Below, in pieces: positions 23,186-31,608 of a DNA stretch of 42,185 nucleotides. The notes under the pieces were generated by a model. The model saw nothing but the letters and a program-made list of their open reading frames with translations, was not told the DNA's origin and did not search any database. The stretch's first letter is position 1; every line of letters begins with the position of its first letter. Made by a program: the position numbers and the translations under genes. Source of the DNA: Candidatus Luteimonas excrementigallinarum (GTDB lineage Bacteria; Pseudomonadota; Gammaproteobacteria; Xanthomonadales; Xanthomonadaceae); contig DXCY01000036.1 in NCBI GenBank assembly GCA_019115725.1, positions 1 to 42,185 of the forward strand, in the 5' to 3' direction.

Positions 23186-26100
23186 ATGACTGTCGAACTG
23201 TCCCGCCGCAGCTTCCTGAAGCTGGCGGGGGCCGGGGCGGCGGCCAGCACGCTCGGGGCCATGGGCTTTGGAACGGCTGAAGCCGCCACTGCCGCCCATG
23301 TCCGCGAGTTCAAGCTGGCCACCACCACCGAAACCCGCAATATCTGCACCTACTGTTCGGTAGCGTGCGGAGTCATCATGTACTCGCGTGGCGATCTGAA
23401 CGCCGGCGAGCAAGCCGAACTGCTCCACATCGAGGGCGACGCCGACCATCCGGTCAACCGCGGCACCCTGTGCCCGAAGGGCGCAGCCCTCAAGTCCTAT
23501 GTGAAGTCGGAAAGCCGCCTGACCCATCCGCGCATCCGCCGGCCGGGTTCGGACCGCTTCGAGGAGATTTCCTGGGACGAGGCGCTCGACAAAATCGCCC
23601 GTGCCGTCAAGGACGACCGCGATGCCAACCTCATTGAACGCAACGAGGATGGCACCACCGTCAACCGCTGGACGACCACCGGCTTCCTCGCTGCTTCGGC
23701 GACCACCAACGAGACCGCATGGCTGACCTACAAGACGGTCCGCTCCATGGGGATCGTCGGGTTCGACAACCAAGCGAGGGTTTGACACGGCCCCACGGTG
23801 TCCAGTCTGGGCCCGACGTTTGGCCGTGGTGCGATGACCAATTCCTGGACGGATATTGGTAACGCAGACCTCGTCATCATCATGGGCGGCAATGCCGCCG
23901 AAGCACATCCCTGTGGTTTCAAGTGGGTGACCGAAGCCAAGCGCAAGCGTGGCGCAAAGCTGATCGTGGTCGATCCCCGCTTCAACCGTTCCGCGTCGGT
24001 GGCCGATTACTACGCCCCGATCCGGCCGGGCTCGGATATCGCCTTCCTCATGGGGGTGATCCGCTGGTGCATGGAAAACGACAAGATCCAGTGGGATTAC
24101 GTCAGGAACTACACCAACGCGTCCTACCTCGTGCGGGAGGATTTCGGCTGGCACGACGGCCTGTTCACCGGCTACGACGAAGAGAACCGGCGCTACGACC
24201 AGGAGACCTGGGAGTACCAGATCGGTGACGACGGTTATGTCATGACCGATCCGTCGCTGGACGATCCGCGCTGCGTGTGGAATCTGCTGCGCCAGCACGT
24301 GGACGTGTACACGCCGGAGTTCGTGGAGAATCTCTGCGGTACGCCGAAGGAACGGTTCCTGACGATCTGCGAAATGATCGGCGAAACGTCTTCCCCGACG
24401 AAGACGATGACGTCGATGTACGCACTCGGTTGGACCCAGCATTCCAAGGGCGCGCAGAACATCCGCGGCATGGCGATGCTGCAGCTGCTGCTGGGCAACA
24501 TCGGCGTTCCGGGCGGCGGCATGAACGCGCTGCGCGGGCACTCCAACATCCAGGGCCTGACCGACGTGGGCCTGATGTCGAACCTGATCCCCGGCTACCT
24601 GGCGATCCCGAGCGAGCGCGAGACCACGTTCGAGAGCTACATGTCCACTCGTGGCAACAAGCCGCTGCGTCCCAACCAGATGAGCTACTGGCAGAACTAC
24701 AACAAGTTCTTCGTCAGTTTCATGAAGTCGATGTGGGGCGACGCGGCCACGGCCGAGAACGGCTGGGGCTATGACTGGCTGCCCAAGCTGGACATCGCGC
24801 AGTACGACGCGATGAAGATGTTCGACATGCTCAAGAACGATGAGGTCAACATCTATTTCTGCCAGGGCTTCAACCCGATCCTCGCTTTCCCCAACCGGGG
24901 CAAGATGACCGAGGCGTTCTCGAAGCTGAAGCTGCTGGTGGTGATGGATCCGCTGGAGACCGAGACCGCCGCGTTCTGGGAGAACCACGGCATCTACAAC
25001 GATGTCGATACGGCTTCGATCCAGACCGAGGTCCTGGAGCTGCCGACCACGTGTTTTGCCGAGGACGAAGGTGCCACGGTGAGCTCGGGTCGCTGGCTGC
25101 AGTGGCACTGGCCGGGCGCGACCCCGCCGGGGCAGGCGCAGACCGACAACTGGATCATGGCCAACATCTTCCAGCGCGTGCGCAAGCTGTACGAGGAAGA
25201 GGGCGGCAAGGTGCCCGAGCCGATCCTCAACCTGACCTGGGACTACGCCGATCCGTTGCACCCGACCGCGGCCGAACTGGCCCGGGAGCTCAACGGCAAG
25301 GCGCTGGTGGACCTGCCCGACGGCCGCCGCGGCGGCGAGCAGCTGTCGAGCTTCGGCGAACTGCGTGACGACGGCACCACCGCGGCCGCCTGCTGGATCT
25401 ACACCGGCAGCTGGACCGAGGACGGCAACATGATGGCCCGCCGCGACAACAGCGATCCCAGCGGCATGGGTGTGCACCAGAACTGGTCGTTCGCGTGGCC
25501 GGCAAACCGCCGGACCCTGTACAACCGCGCCTCCTGCGATCTGGACGGCCGGCCATGGGATCCGGAGCGGGTGATCGTGGAGTGGAATGGCGAGCGCTGG
25601 GTCGGTGCCGACGTGCCCGATATCGGGCTCACCGCCAAGCCGCGCGAGGTCGGACCGTTCATCATGAACCCGGAGGGCACCAGCCGCTTCTTCAGCCGCA
25701 GGCTGATGCGCGACGGGCCGTTCCCGACGCATATGGAGCCGTTCGAAAGCCCGATCGAGAACCCGTTCAACCGCAGGATGCGCGGCAACCCGGTAGCCCG
25801 GATTTTCCCGGACGACCTGGAGGGGCTGGGCACCAGCGACGAGTTCCCGTTCGTGGCCACGTCCTACCGCCTGACCGAGCACTTCCACTACTGGACCAAG
25901 CACAACCGCACCAACGCGGTGACCCAGCCCGAGTTCTTCGTTGAGATCAGCGAGCAGCTGGCGGCCGATCGCGGCATTGCCAAGGGCGACCGGGTCAGGG
26001 TGTGGTCCTCGCGTGGCCAGATCTGGGCCAAGGCGGTGGTGACCAAGCGGATCCAGCCGCTGGTGTGTGACGGCAAGCCGGTGCACATCGTCGGCATTCC

Positions 26101-26251
26101 GATCCACTGGGGCTTCAAGGGCGCCGCGCGCAAGGGCTTCGGCTCCAACTCGCTGGGTCCGTTCGTTGGTGATGCCAACATCGAGACGCCGGAGTTCAAG
26201 GCGTACCTGGTGAACATTGAGCGGGCCGCAGACCAGGAGGTGCCGGCATGA
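23186..26251 (+). CDS. fdnG: Formate dehydrogenase-N/O type alpha subunit, selenoprotein
   Basis: This large molybdopterin subunit oxidises formate to CO2 in the periplasm. Reading through an in-frame TGA at 23783-23785 as selenocysteine gives 1021 residues, close to E. coli FdnG (1015). It has a twin-arginine leader (SRRSFLK, residues 6-12), a [4Fe-4S] site with C54, C57, C61 and C96, selenocysteine at position 200 in NQARV-U-HGPTVSSL, and bis-MGD domains to the end. Sequence similarity continues without break on both sides of the TGA in the same frame, with no compensating start or frameshift. The ATG at 23186 has AGGAG 9 bases upstream. It overlaps fdnH by 4 bases (ATGA). Annotation software often splits this gene at the TGA. 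Confidence 0.95.
23783..23828 (+). promoter_or_regulatory. UGA selenocysteine codon and bacterial SECIS-like hairpin
   Basis: Directly after the TGA (23783-23785), CACGGCC (23786-23792) pairs with GGCCGTG (23822-23828). ACG (23795-23797) pairs with CGT (23817-23819). An apical stem GTCC/GGGC (23800-23803 with 23809-23812) closes the loop AGTCT (23804-23808). Apical GUCU loops at this distance from UGA are typical of SelB-binding SECIS elements in formate dehydrogenase genes. Confidence 0.85.
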
Positions 26252-27234
26252 GTGATCAACGCGCCCCCCAGCCGGTGACGGCCGCGGCCAACCCGCCGGT
26301 CCAGCCAATGGCTTCCAACCTGCTGCCCACCGACGTGGTGCTGGCATCGGCCACGGCCGATCTGCCCGCGCCGGAGCGGCAGCTGACCAAGGTGGCCAAG
26401 CTGATCGACGTGTCCCGCTGCATTGGCTGCAAGGCCTGTCAGTCGGCATGCATCGAGTGGAACGACCTGGAGCCGGAGATCGAGGAAAACGTGGGTGTCT
26501 ACGACAACCCGCACGACCTCACGCCGGAGATGTTCACGCTGATGCGCTTCAGCGAGTACGAGAACCCGGATACGGGTGATCTGGAGTGGCTGATCCGCAA
26601 GGACGGCTGCATGCACTGCGAGGATCCGGGCTGCCTGAAGGCCTGCCCGGCTCCGGGTGCGATCGTGCAGTACTCCAACGGCATCGTCGATTTCATCTCC
26701 GAGAACTGCATCGGCTGTGGCTACTGCGTGGCCGGCTGCCCGTTCGATATTCCGCGCATCCACAAGACCGCGCAGGTATCGACCAAGTGCACGCTGTGCT
26801 CCGACCGCGTTGCGGTGGGGCAGGGCCCGGCCTGTGCCAAGGCCTGCCCGACCGAGTGCATCACCTTCGGGCCCAAGGATGAGCAGGTGGCCTTCGCCCA
26901 GGAACGCGTGGCCGACCTCAAGTCGCGCGGCTTCGAGAATGCGGGCCTGTACGACCCGCAGGGCGTGGGCGGCACCCACGTGATGTACGTGCTCCACCAC
27001 GCCGACAAGCCCTCGCTGTATGCGGGCCTGCCGGACGATCCGCAGATCTCCCCGGTGGTGGCGGGCTGGAAGGGCCCGGCCAAGGAAGTGGGCCTGGTGG
27101 CGGCGGGCGTGGCCCTTGCCGGCGCCGCGCTGCACGGCCTGGTGTCGCGGGCCAACAAGGTCAGCGCCGAGGAAGAGGAGCAGGCACAGCAGCTGGTGGA
27201 CAGCAGCGATGACAACGGGAGGCGGGCACCATGA
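26248..27234 (+). CDS. fdnH: Formate dehydrogenase beta subunit (4Fe-4S ferredoxin type)
   Basis: This 328-residue protein carries electrons from FdnG to the membrane. Four cysteine clusters are visible: CIGCKACQSACIEW, CMHCEDPGCLKACP, CIGCGYCVAGCPFDIPRI and CTLCSDRVAVGQGPACAKACP, enough for four [4Fe-4S] centres as in FdnH. A single C-terminal hydrophobic helix (about 278-297, EVGLVAAGVALAGAALHGLV) anchors it. An N-terminal extension of about 45 Pro/Ala-rich residues precedes the first cluster, and the C-terminus ends in an acidic tail. No leader is present; in the family it is exported with FdnG by the Tat route. AGGAGG lies 7 bases before the ATG, and both ends overlap the neighbours by 4 bases. 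Confidence 0.95.
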   Translation: MSDQRAPQPVTAAANPPVQPMASNLLPTDVVLASATADLPAPERQLTKVAKLIDVSRCIGCKACQSACIEWNDLEPEIEENVGVYDNPHDLTPEMFTLMRFSEYENPDTGDLEWLIRKDGCMHCEDPGCLKACPAPGAIVQYSNGIVDFISENCIGCGYCVAGCPFDIPRIHKTAQVSTKCTLCSDRVAVGQGPACAKACPTECITFGPKDEQVAFAQERVADLKSRGFENAGLYDPQGVGGTHVMYVLHHADKPSLYAGLPDDPQISPVVAGWKGPAKEVGLVAAGVALAGAALHGLVSRANKVSAEEEEQAQQLVDSSDDNGRRAP

Positions 27235-27926
27235 GCAATGATCGCGTCTATTCCGCCCCTGGCGATCACATCGAATCCAAGCGGCCGGTGGTGGTCAGCC
27301 GCTACCGCGGCTTCACCCGGGCCAACCACTGGCTGACCGCGGTGTGCATGATCGTGTTGCTGCTGTCGGGCTTCGCGTTCTTCCACCCCTCGCTGTACGG
27401 GCTGACCAACCTGTTCGGAGGCGGCCAGACCACGCGCTGGCTGCACCCGATCGTGGGCGTGCTGCTGACGGCGAGCTTCCTCGGACTGTTCGTGCAGATG
27501 TGGCGGCTCAACCTGCCGCGTCCGGAGGACGCCGAGTGGAGCCGGAAGATCAAGGATGTGCTCAAGGCCAACGAAGAAGCCCTGCCCGAGGTCGGCAAGT
27601 ACAACGCCGGCCAGAAGGTGGTGTTCTGGGCCATGGCCATCCTGATCCTCGCCATGGTGGTGACCGGGGTCATGATCTGGGAGCAGTACACCGCGCACCT
27701 GTTCTCGATCCCGGTACGTCGGGTGGCCGTGGCGGTGCATGCCATCGCGGCGATCGGCCTGGTGCTGGTCTTCATCGCCCACGTCTATGCGGCCATCTGG
27801 ACCCGGGGCACCATCCGGGCGATGACCCGTGGCACGGTGACCGGTGGCTGGGCGTTCCGTCACCACCGCAAGTGGCTGCGTGAACTGGCCGGCGGCCGCA
27901 AGGTCGGTGGTCCGGAGCAGTCGTGA
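27231..27926 (+). CDS. fdnI: Formate dehydrogenase gamma subunit (cytochrome b556)
   Basis: This 231-residue membrane protein has four hydrophobic helices (about residues 32-50, 72-90, 125-148 and 158-180). Histidines suited to bind the two b-type hemes are present, for example the histidine in FTRANHWLTAVCMIVLLLSG, the one in RWLHPIVGVLL, and those in AVHAIAAIGLVLVFIAHVYAA. It takes electrons from FdnH and reduces quinone on the cytoplasmic side, which makes the complex energy-conserving. Length is close to E. coli FdnI (217). GGGAGG lies 8 bases before the ATG. It overlaps fdnH and fdhE by 4 bases each. Confidence 0.93.
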   Translation: MSNDRVYSAPGDHIESKRPVVVSRYRGFTRANHWLTAVCMIVLLLSGFAFFHPSLYGLTNLFGGGQTTRWLHPIVGVLLTASFLGLFVQMWRLNLPRPEDAEWSRKIKDVLKANEEALPEVGKYNAGQKVVFWAMAILILAMVVTGVMIWEQYTAHLFSIPVRRVAVAVHAIAAIGLVLVFIAHVYAAIWTRGTIRAMTRGTVTGGWAFRHHRKWLRELAGGRKVGGPEQS

Positions 27927-28843
27927 GCGGAATGGAAGAGGAGTTCAAGCCGGATCCGGCCATGATCGGCGGCGTTCCCAAGCCGCCGCTGGCTTTCCTG
28001 CCGGAGCCGGTGAAGCTGTTCCAGACGCGCGGGCGGCGCTTTGCGTTCCTTGCGGAAAGCAACGAATTGGCGCCGTACCTGCGTTTCCTGGCCGAGCTCT
28101 CGCGGCTGCAGGCCCGACTGGCGGTATCGCTGCCGCCGGTCGAGCCGCTGTCGCCGGAGCGTCTGGCCAAGGCGGCCGACGGCGGGATGCCGCCGATCGA
28201 CCGCGGCACGCTGGCGGCCGATCCGGCCCTCGACGCCACCCTGCTGGCCCTGGCCGAACAGGCCGAAGCCATCGATATGCCCGACCAGGCCCGCCAGGCG
28301 CTGGCTGCGGTACGGGCGGCTGACGTTGAACAGCGGCTGTGGCTGCTGTCCAACGTGCTGGGCGACAGCATTCCTGAAGACGCCACCGCGCCGCACCTGT
28401 TCGCCGCTGCGGCGGTGCAGGTGCACCTGGCCCGGCTGGCGGCCACGCTGGACGCCGAGGCGCTGGTGCCGATCAGCACCGGCACCTGTCCGGCCTGTGG
28501 CGGCCGTCCGGTCACCTCTTCGGTGATGGGCGCGCAGGGGATCGAAAGCATCCGCTACGCCAGCTGCGCCGGCTGCGCCACGCAGTGGAACGAGGTGCGG
28601 GTGAAGTGCCTGTGCTGCGGTTCCAACAAGGACGTTCGCTACCGCTCGGTGGAAACCCTCGACGCCACGGTCAAGGCGGAGGCCTGCCGGGAGTGCAATC
28701 GGTGGGTGAAGATCCTGTACCAGGTGAAGAACGCCAGCCTGGACCCGGTGGCCGATGACGTCGGCAGCCTGGGTCTGGATGTGCTGATGAAGGACACCGA
28801 ATTCACCCGCGGTGGCTTCAACCCCTACCTCGTCGGCTACTGA
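27923..28843 (+). CDS. fdhE: Formate dehydrogenase accessory protein FdhE
   Basis: This 306-residue cytoplasmic protein assists assembly of Tat-exported formate dehydrogenases before export. The C-terminal half contains the characteristic CxxC pairs that bind iron or zinc in rubredoxin-like folds: CPACGG (from C189), CAGCATQW, CLCCGS and CREC. The N-terminal half is helical and begins with PKPPLAFLPEPVKLFQTRG. I chose the GTG at 27923, which overlaps the fdnI stop and has GGAG 5 bases upstream. The ATG at 27932 would be too far from that site. Last gene of the operon, followed by a terminator. Confidence 0.93.
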   Translation: MSGMEEEFKPDPAMIGGVPKPPLAFLPEPVKLFQTRGRRFAFLAESNELAPYLRFLAELSRLQARLAVSLPPVEPLSPERLAKAADGGMPPIDRGTLAADPALDATLLALAEQAEAIDMPDQARQALAAVRAADVEQRLWLLSNVLGDSIPEDATAPHLFAAAAVQVHLARLAATLDAEALVPISTGTCPACGGRPVTSSVMGAQGIESIRYASCAGCATQWNEVRVKCLCCGSNKDVRYRSVETLDATVKAEACRECNRWVKILYQVKNASLDPVADDVGSLGLDVLMKDTEFTRGGFNPYLVGY

Positions 28844-28850
28844 GTCTCCG

Positions 28851-28877
28851 GGAGCGCGCCAGCGTCTGGCGCGCTCC
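28851..28877. terminator. Strong hairpin terminator between convergent operons
   Basis: GGAGCGCGCCAG (28851-28862) and CTGGCGCGCTCC (28866-28877) are perfect 12-bp arms around a 3-base loop. There is no long T tract. It sits 7 bases past fdhE and its last base is shared with the stop codon of the convergent small gene. Confidence 0.65.
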
Positions 28878-29131
28878 TAGGGTTGCAGGATTGACTGGCG
28901 GGCACGTTGGGTCAGGGTGACGATTTCGGTGCCGTCGCGGGTTTCGACCCGCACCAGGCCGGCGCCTTCGACGCCGCCGATGCTCTCTTCCCCCAGCCAG
29001 GCCAGCGTGCGCATCAGCAGGCTCATGCGGGCGTCCAGGCGCTTGCGCAGGCGCGCCAGGTCGATCCCGTCCGGATGCCGGGCCAGCTCGGCCAGCAGTG
29101 CCTCAGCGAACGACGGCTGCGGGGATGTCAC
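28877..29131 (-). CDS. Small uncharacterised protein, possible winged-helix fold
   Basis: This 84-residue protein starts with GTG at 29131 inside the 3' end of the YdeP-type gene (29-base overlap). It has no Shine-Dalgarno sequence, so translation is probably coupled to the upstream gene. The pattern FAEALLAELARHPDGIDLARLRKRLDARMSLLMRTLAWLGEE, followed by a short hairpin-like VRVETRDGTEIVTLT, resembles a compact helix-turn-helix/wing module. There is no extra sensor domain. I do not recognise it as a named family. Position suggests a role linked to the molybdopterin enzyme, either as a small regulator or as an assembly factor; this is inference only. Confidence 0.6.
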   Translation of the reverse strand: MTSPQPSFAEALLAELARHPDGIDLARLRKRLDARMSLLMRTLAWLGEESIGGVEGAGLVRVETRDGTEIVTLTQRARQSILQP

Positions 29132-31463
29132 GCTGGCTTGGGCGGCTGGCGGCCGCGTCGGGGCGGTGCGGATGAATCAGCACCGGGATGGATTTCGAGG
29201 TTGGCGTGCGGGCGCGTTCGGCAAAGCTCGACAGCGGCACCAGCGGATTGGTCTCGGGGTAGTAGGCGGCCAGGCAGCCGCGGGGAATGTCGTAGGCCGC
29301 CAGCAGGAACCCCTTTGCCGTGCGCTTGATGCCGTCCTCACCCAGGCTTTCCAGATCCACCCGGTCGCCGGCGTCCATGCCCAGCGCGGCGATGTCGTCG
29401 GCGTGGGCGAACAGCACGCGCCGCTCCCCGTGCACCCCGCGGTAGCGGTCATCGAGGCCGTACACGGTGGTGTTGTACTGGTCGTGAGAGCGCACGGTGC
29501 TGAGCACGAACACCGGTTGGCCGCTGTCCGCCCGACCTGCGCGGGCGCGATGGACAGGCGTGCTGGTGGGCACCCGATGGGCCTTGAAAGCGGCCCGGCC
29601 GCTGGCGGTGTTCCAGTGCCGCTCGCGCGCGCCGTTGCCGAGGCGGAAGCCGCCCGGCACCCGTACGCGCTGGTTGAAGTCATGGAAGTCGTCGAACACC
29701 CGCGCAATCAGGTCGCGGATGCGGTCGTAGTCCTCCACCAGCCAGCGCCACTGCACCTGGCTGCGTGCGCCCAGGGTGGCCTCGGCCAGGCGCGCCACGA
29801 TGGCCGGCTCCGACAGCAGGCTGGGATCGGCCGGGGCGTTGATGCCGCCGGACAGGTGCACCATGCTCATCGAGTCCTCCACCGTCACCTGCTGCGGGCC
29901 GGTGGCCTGCATATCGATCTCGGTGCGGCCCAGGCAGGGCAGGATCAGCGCCTCGCGCCCGTGCACCAGGTGGCTGCGGTTGAGCTTGGTGGCCACGTGC
30001 ACGGTGAGGTCGCAGTTGCGCAGGGCGGCGTGGGTGGCGGCGGTATCGGGCGTGGCCGCGGCGAAGTTGCCGCCCATGGCGAAGAACACCTTCGCCTGCC
30101 CGTCGCGCATGGCCTCGATCGCGCCAATGGTGTCGTAGCCCGGCGCGCGCGGCGGCTGGAAGCCGAACACCTCCTCTAGCCGGTCCAGGAACGCCTGCGG
30201 CGGTTTCTCCCAGATCATCATGGTGCGGTCGCCCTGCACGTTGCTGTGTCCGCGCACCGGGCAGGCGCCCGCGCCGGGCCGGCCGATGTGGCCGCCGAGC
30301 AGCAGCAGATTGCAGATCATCTGGATGGTGGCCACCGAGTGCAGGTGCTGGGTGATCCCCATGCCCCAGCAGCAGATCAGGCGTTTCGCGCCCAGCCAGG
30401 TGTCGCCGACCCGGCGGATCGCGTCCTCGTCCAGGCCCGACTCGGCGGTGATCGTGTCCCAGGCCTCGGCGGTGATATCGGCGGCGAAGGCTTCGAAACC
30501 GGTGGTATGGGCGTCGATGAATGCGCGGTCCAGCAGCGAGGGCTGGCCAGCGGCCAGCGCCTCGGCATCGCGCTCCAGGGCATGCTTGATGATGCCCTTT
30601 ACCGCAGCCAGGTCGCCGCCGATCTTCAGCTGCAGGTAGTCCGAGGAGATCCGGGTGGAGCCACCGCGCAGCATCTCCGCCTTGTCCTTGGGATCGGCGA
30701 AGCGCTCCAGTCCGCGTTCGCGCAGCGGGTTGAACGACACGATGGCCGCGCCGCGCTTCGCCGCTTCGCGCAGCTCGCCCAGCATGCGCGGATGGTTGGT
30801 GCCCGGGTTCTGGCCGAAGATGAAGATCGCATCGGCCTGCTCGAAATCGGCCAGCGACACCGTGCCCTTGCCGACGCCGATCTGCTCGCCCAGCGCCACG
30901 CCCGAAGGCTCGTGGCACATGTTTGAGCAGTCGGGAAAATTGTTGGTGCCGAACTCGCGCACGAACAGCTGGTACAGGAACGCCGCCTCGTTGCTGGTGC
31001 GCCCGGAGGTGTAGAACACCGCCTCGTCCGGCGAGGGCAGGGCGTTGAGGTGGCGGGCGATGAGGGCAAAAGCCTCGTCCCACTCCACCGGCACGTAGCG
31101 GTCGCTGCCGGCGTCGTAGCGCATCGGCGTGGTCAGCCGGCCCTGGCCTTCCAGCCAGTGGTCGCTGTAGCCGGAGAGTTCGGCCACGGTGTACTTCGCG
31201 AACAGGTCCGGTCCGGCGCGGTGGCGCGTGGACTCGGCCGCCACCGCCTTGGCGCCGTTCTCGCAGAACTCGAAGGTGGAGGTGTGGTCGCGGTCGGGCC
31301 AGGCGCAGCCGGGGCAGTCGAAGCCGTCGGGCTGGTTCATCGACAGCAGGGTCTTCGCGCCCTTGACCGCCACGTCCTCCTTGCGCAGGTGCGCGGCCAC
31401 GCTGCGCAGCGATGGCCAGCCGCCGGCGGGGCCTTCGAAGGACTGGATGGTTTTCCTGCTCAT
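29103..31463 (-). CDS. YdeP/FdhF-like molybdopterin oxidoreductase alpha subunit
   Basis: This 786-residue protein belongs to the YdeP-type branch of formate-dehydrogenase-like molybdopterin enzymes (E. coli YdeP is 759). It begins KTIQSFEGPAGGWPSLRSV. It has a reduced N-terminal cysteine motif (FDCPGCAWPD, C50 and C53) rather than the full four-cysteine cluster. A cysteine that could ligate molybdenum, C183, lies in SNMCHEPSG. Bis-MGD motifs follow (GQNPGTNHPRM, CWGMGITQHLHSV, GHSNVQGDRT, QYNTTVYG). There is no leader peptide, so it is cytoplasmic. The reaction is unknown; YdeP has been linked to acid resistance. The start at 31463 (MSRKTI) is chosen by family length. The open frame continues upstream without family character, and the ribosome-binding site is weak. 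Confidence 0.87.
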   Translation of the reverse strand: MSRKTIQSFEGPAGGWPSLRSVAAHLRKEDVAVKGAKTLLSMNQPDGFDCPGCAWPDRDHTSTFEFCENGAKAVAAESTRHRAGPDLFAKYTVAELSGYSDHWLEGQGRLTTPMRYDAGSDRYVPVEWDEAFALIARHLNALPSPDEAVFYTSGRTSNEAAFLYQLFVREFGTNNFPDCSNMCHEPSGVALGEQIGVGKGTVSLADFEQADAIFIFGQNPGTNHPRMLGELREAAKRGAAIVSFNPLRERGLERFADPKDKAEMLRGGSTRISSDYLQLKIGGDLAAVKGIIKHALERDAEALAAGQPSLLDRAFIDAHTTGFEAFAADITAEAWDTITAESGLDEDAIRRVGDTWLGAKRLICCWGMGITQHLHSVATIQMICNLLLLGGHIGRPGAGACPVRGHSNVQGDRTMMIWEKPPQAFLDRLEEVFGFQPPRAPGYDTIGAIEAMRDGQAKVFFAMGGNFAAATPDTAATHAALRNCDLTVHVATKLNRSHLVHGREALILPCLGRTEIDMQATGPQQVTVEDSMSMVHLSGGINAPADPSLLSEPAIVARLAEATLGARSQVQWRWLVEDYDRIRDLIARVFDDFHDFNQRVRVPGGFRLGNGARERHWNTASGRAAFKAHRVPTSTPVHRARAGRADSGQPVFVLSTVRSHDQYNTTVYGLDDRYRGVHGERRVLFAHADDIAALGMDAGDRVDLESLGEDGIKRTAKGFLLAAYDIPRGCLAAYYPETNPLVPLSSFAERARTPTSKSIPVLIHPHRPDAAASRPSQRDIPAAVVR

Positions 31464-31608
31464 ACCGGAATGATCGTTGCGTGGGGCTGCCCCATCTTCC
31501 CGCGGGGGTGGGGGCAAGTCCATTCGGCGGGCGCCCATGCCGTTTGACCCATGCGCCGCGGCGCGGCAACGTGCAGGCTCGGCCGACTGAGATAACGGAG
31601 GGACGGCC

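Noticed and set aside
23783..23797. Reading the TGA as a true stop, with fdnG split into two genes or broken
   Set aside because: The same frame continues with formate dehydrogenase sequence, the TGA is at the exact position of the catalytic selenocysteine, and a SECIS-like hairpin follows.
23093..26449. 1118-codon minus-strand frame opposite fdnG
   Set aside because: Antisense shadow; fdnG is unmistakable on the other strand.
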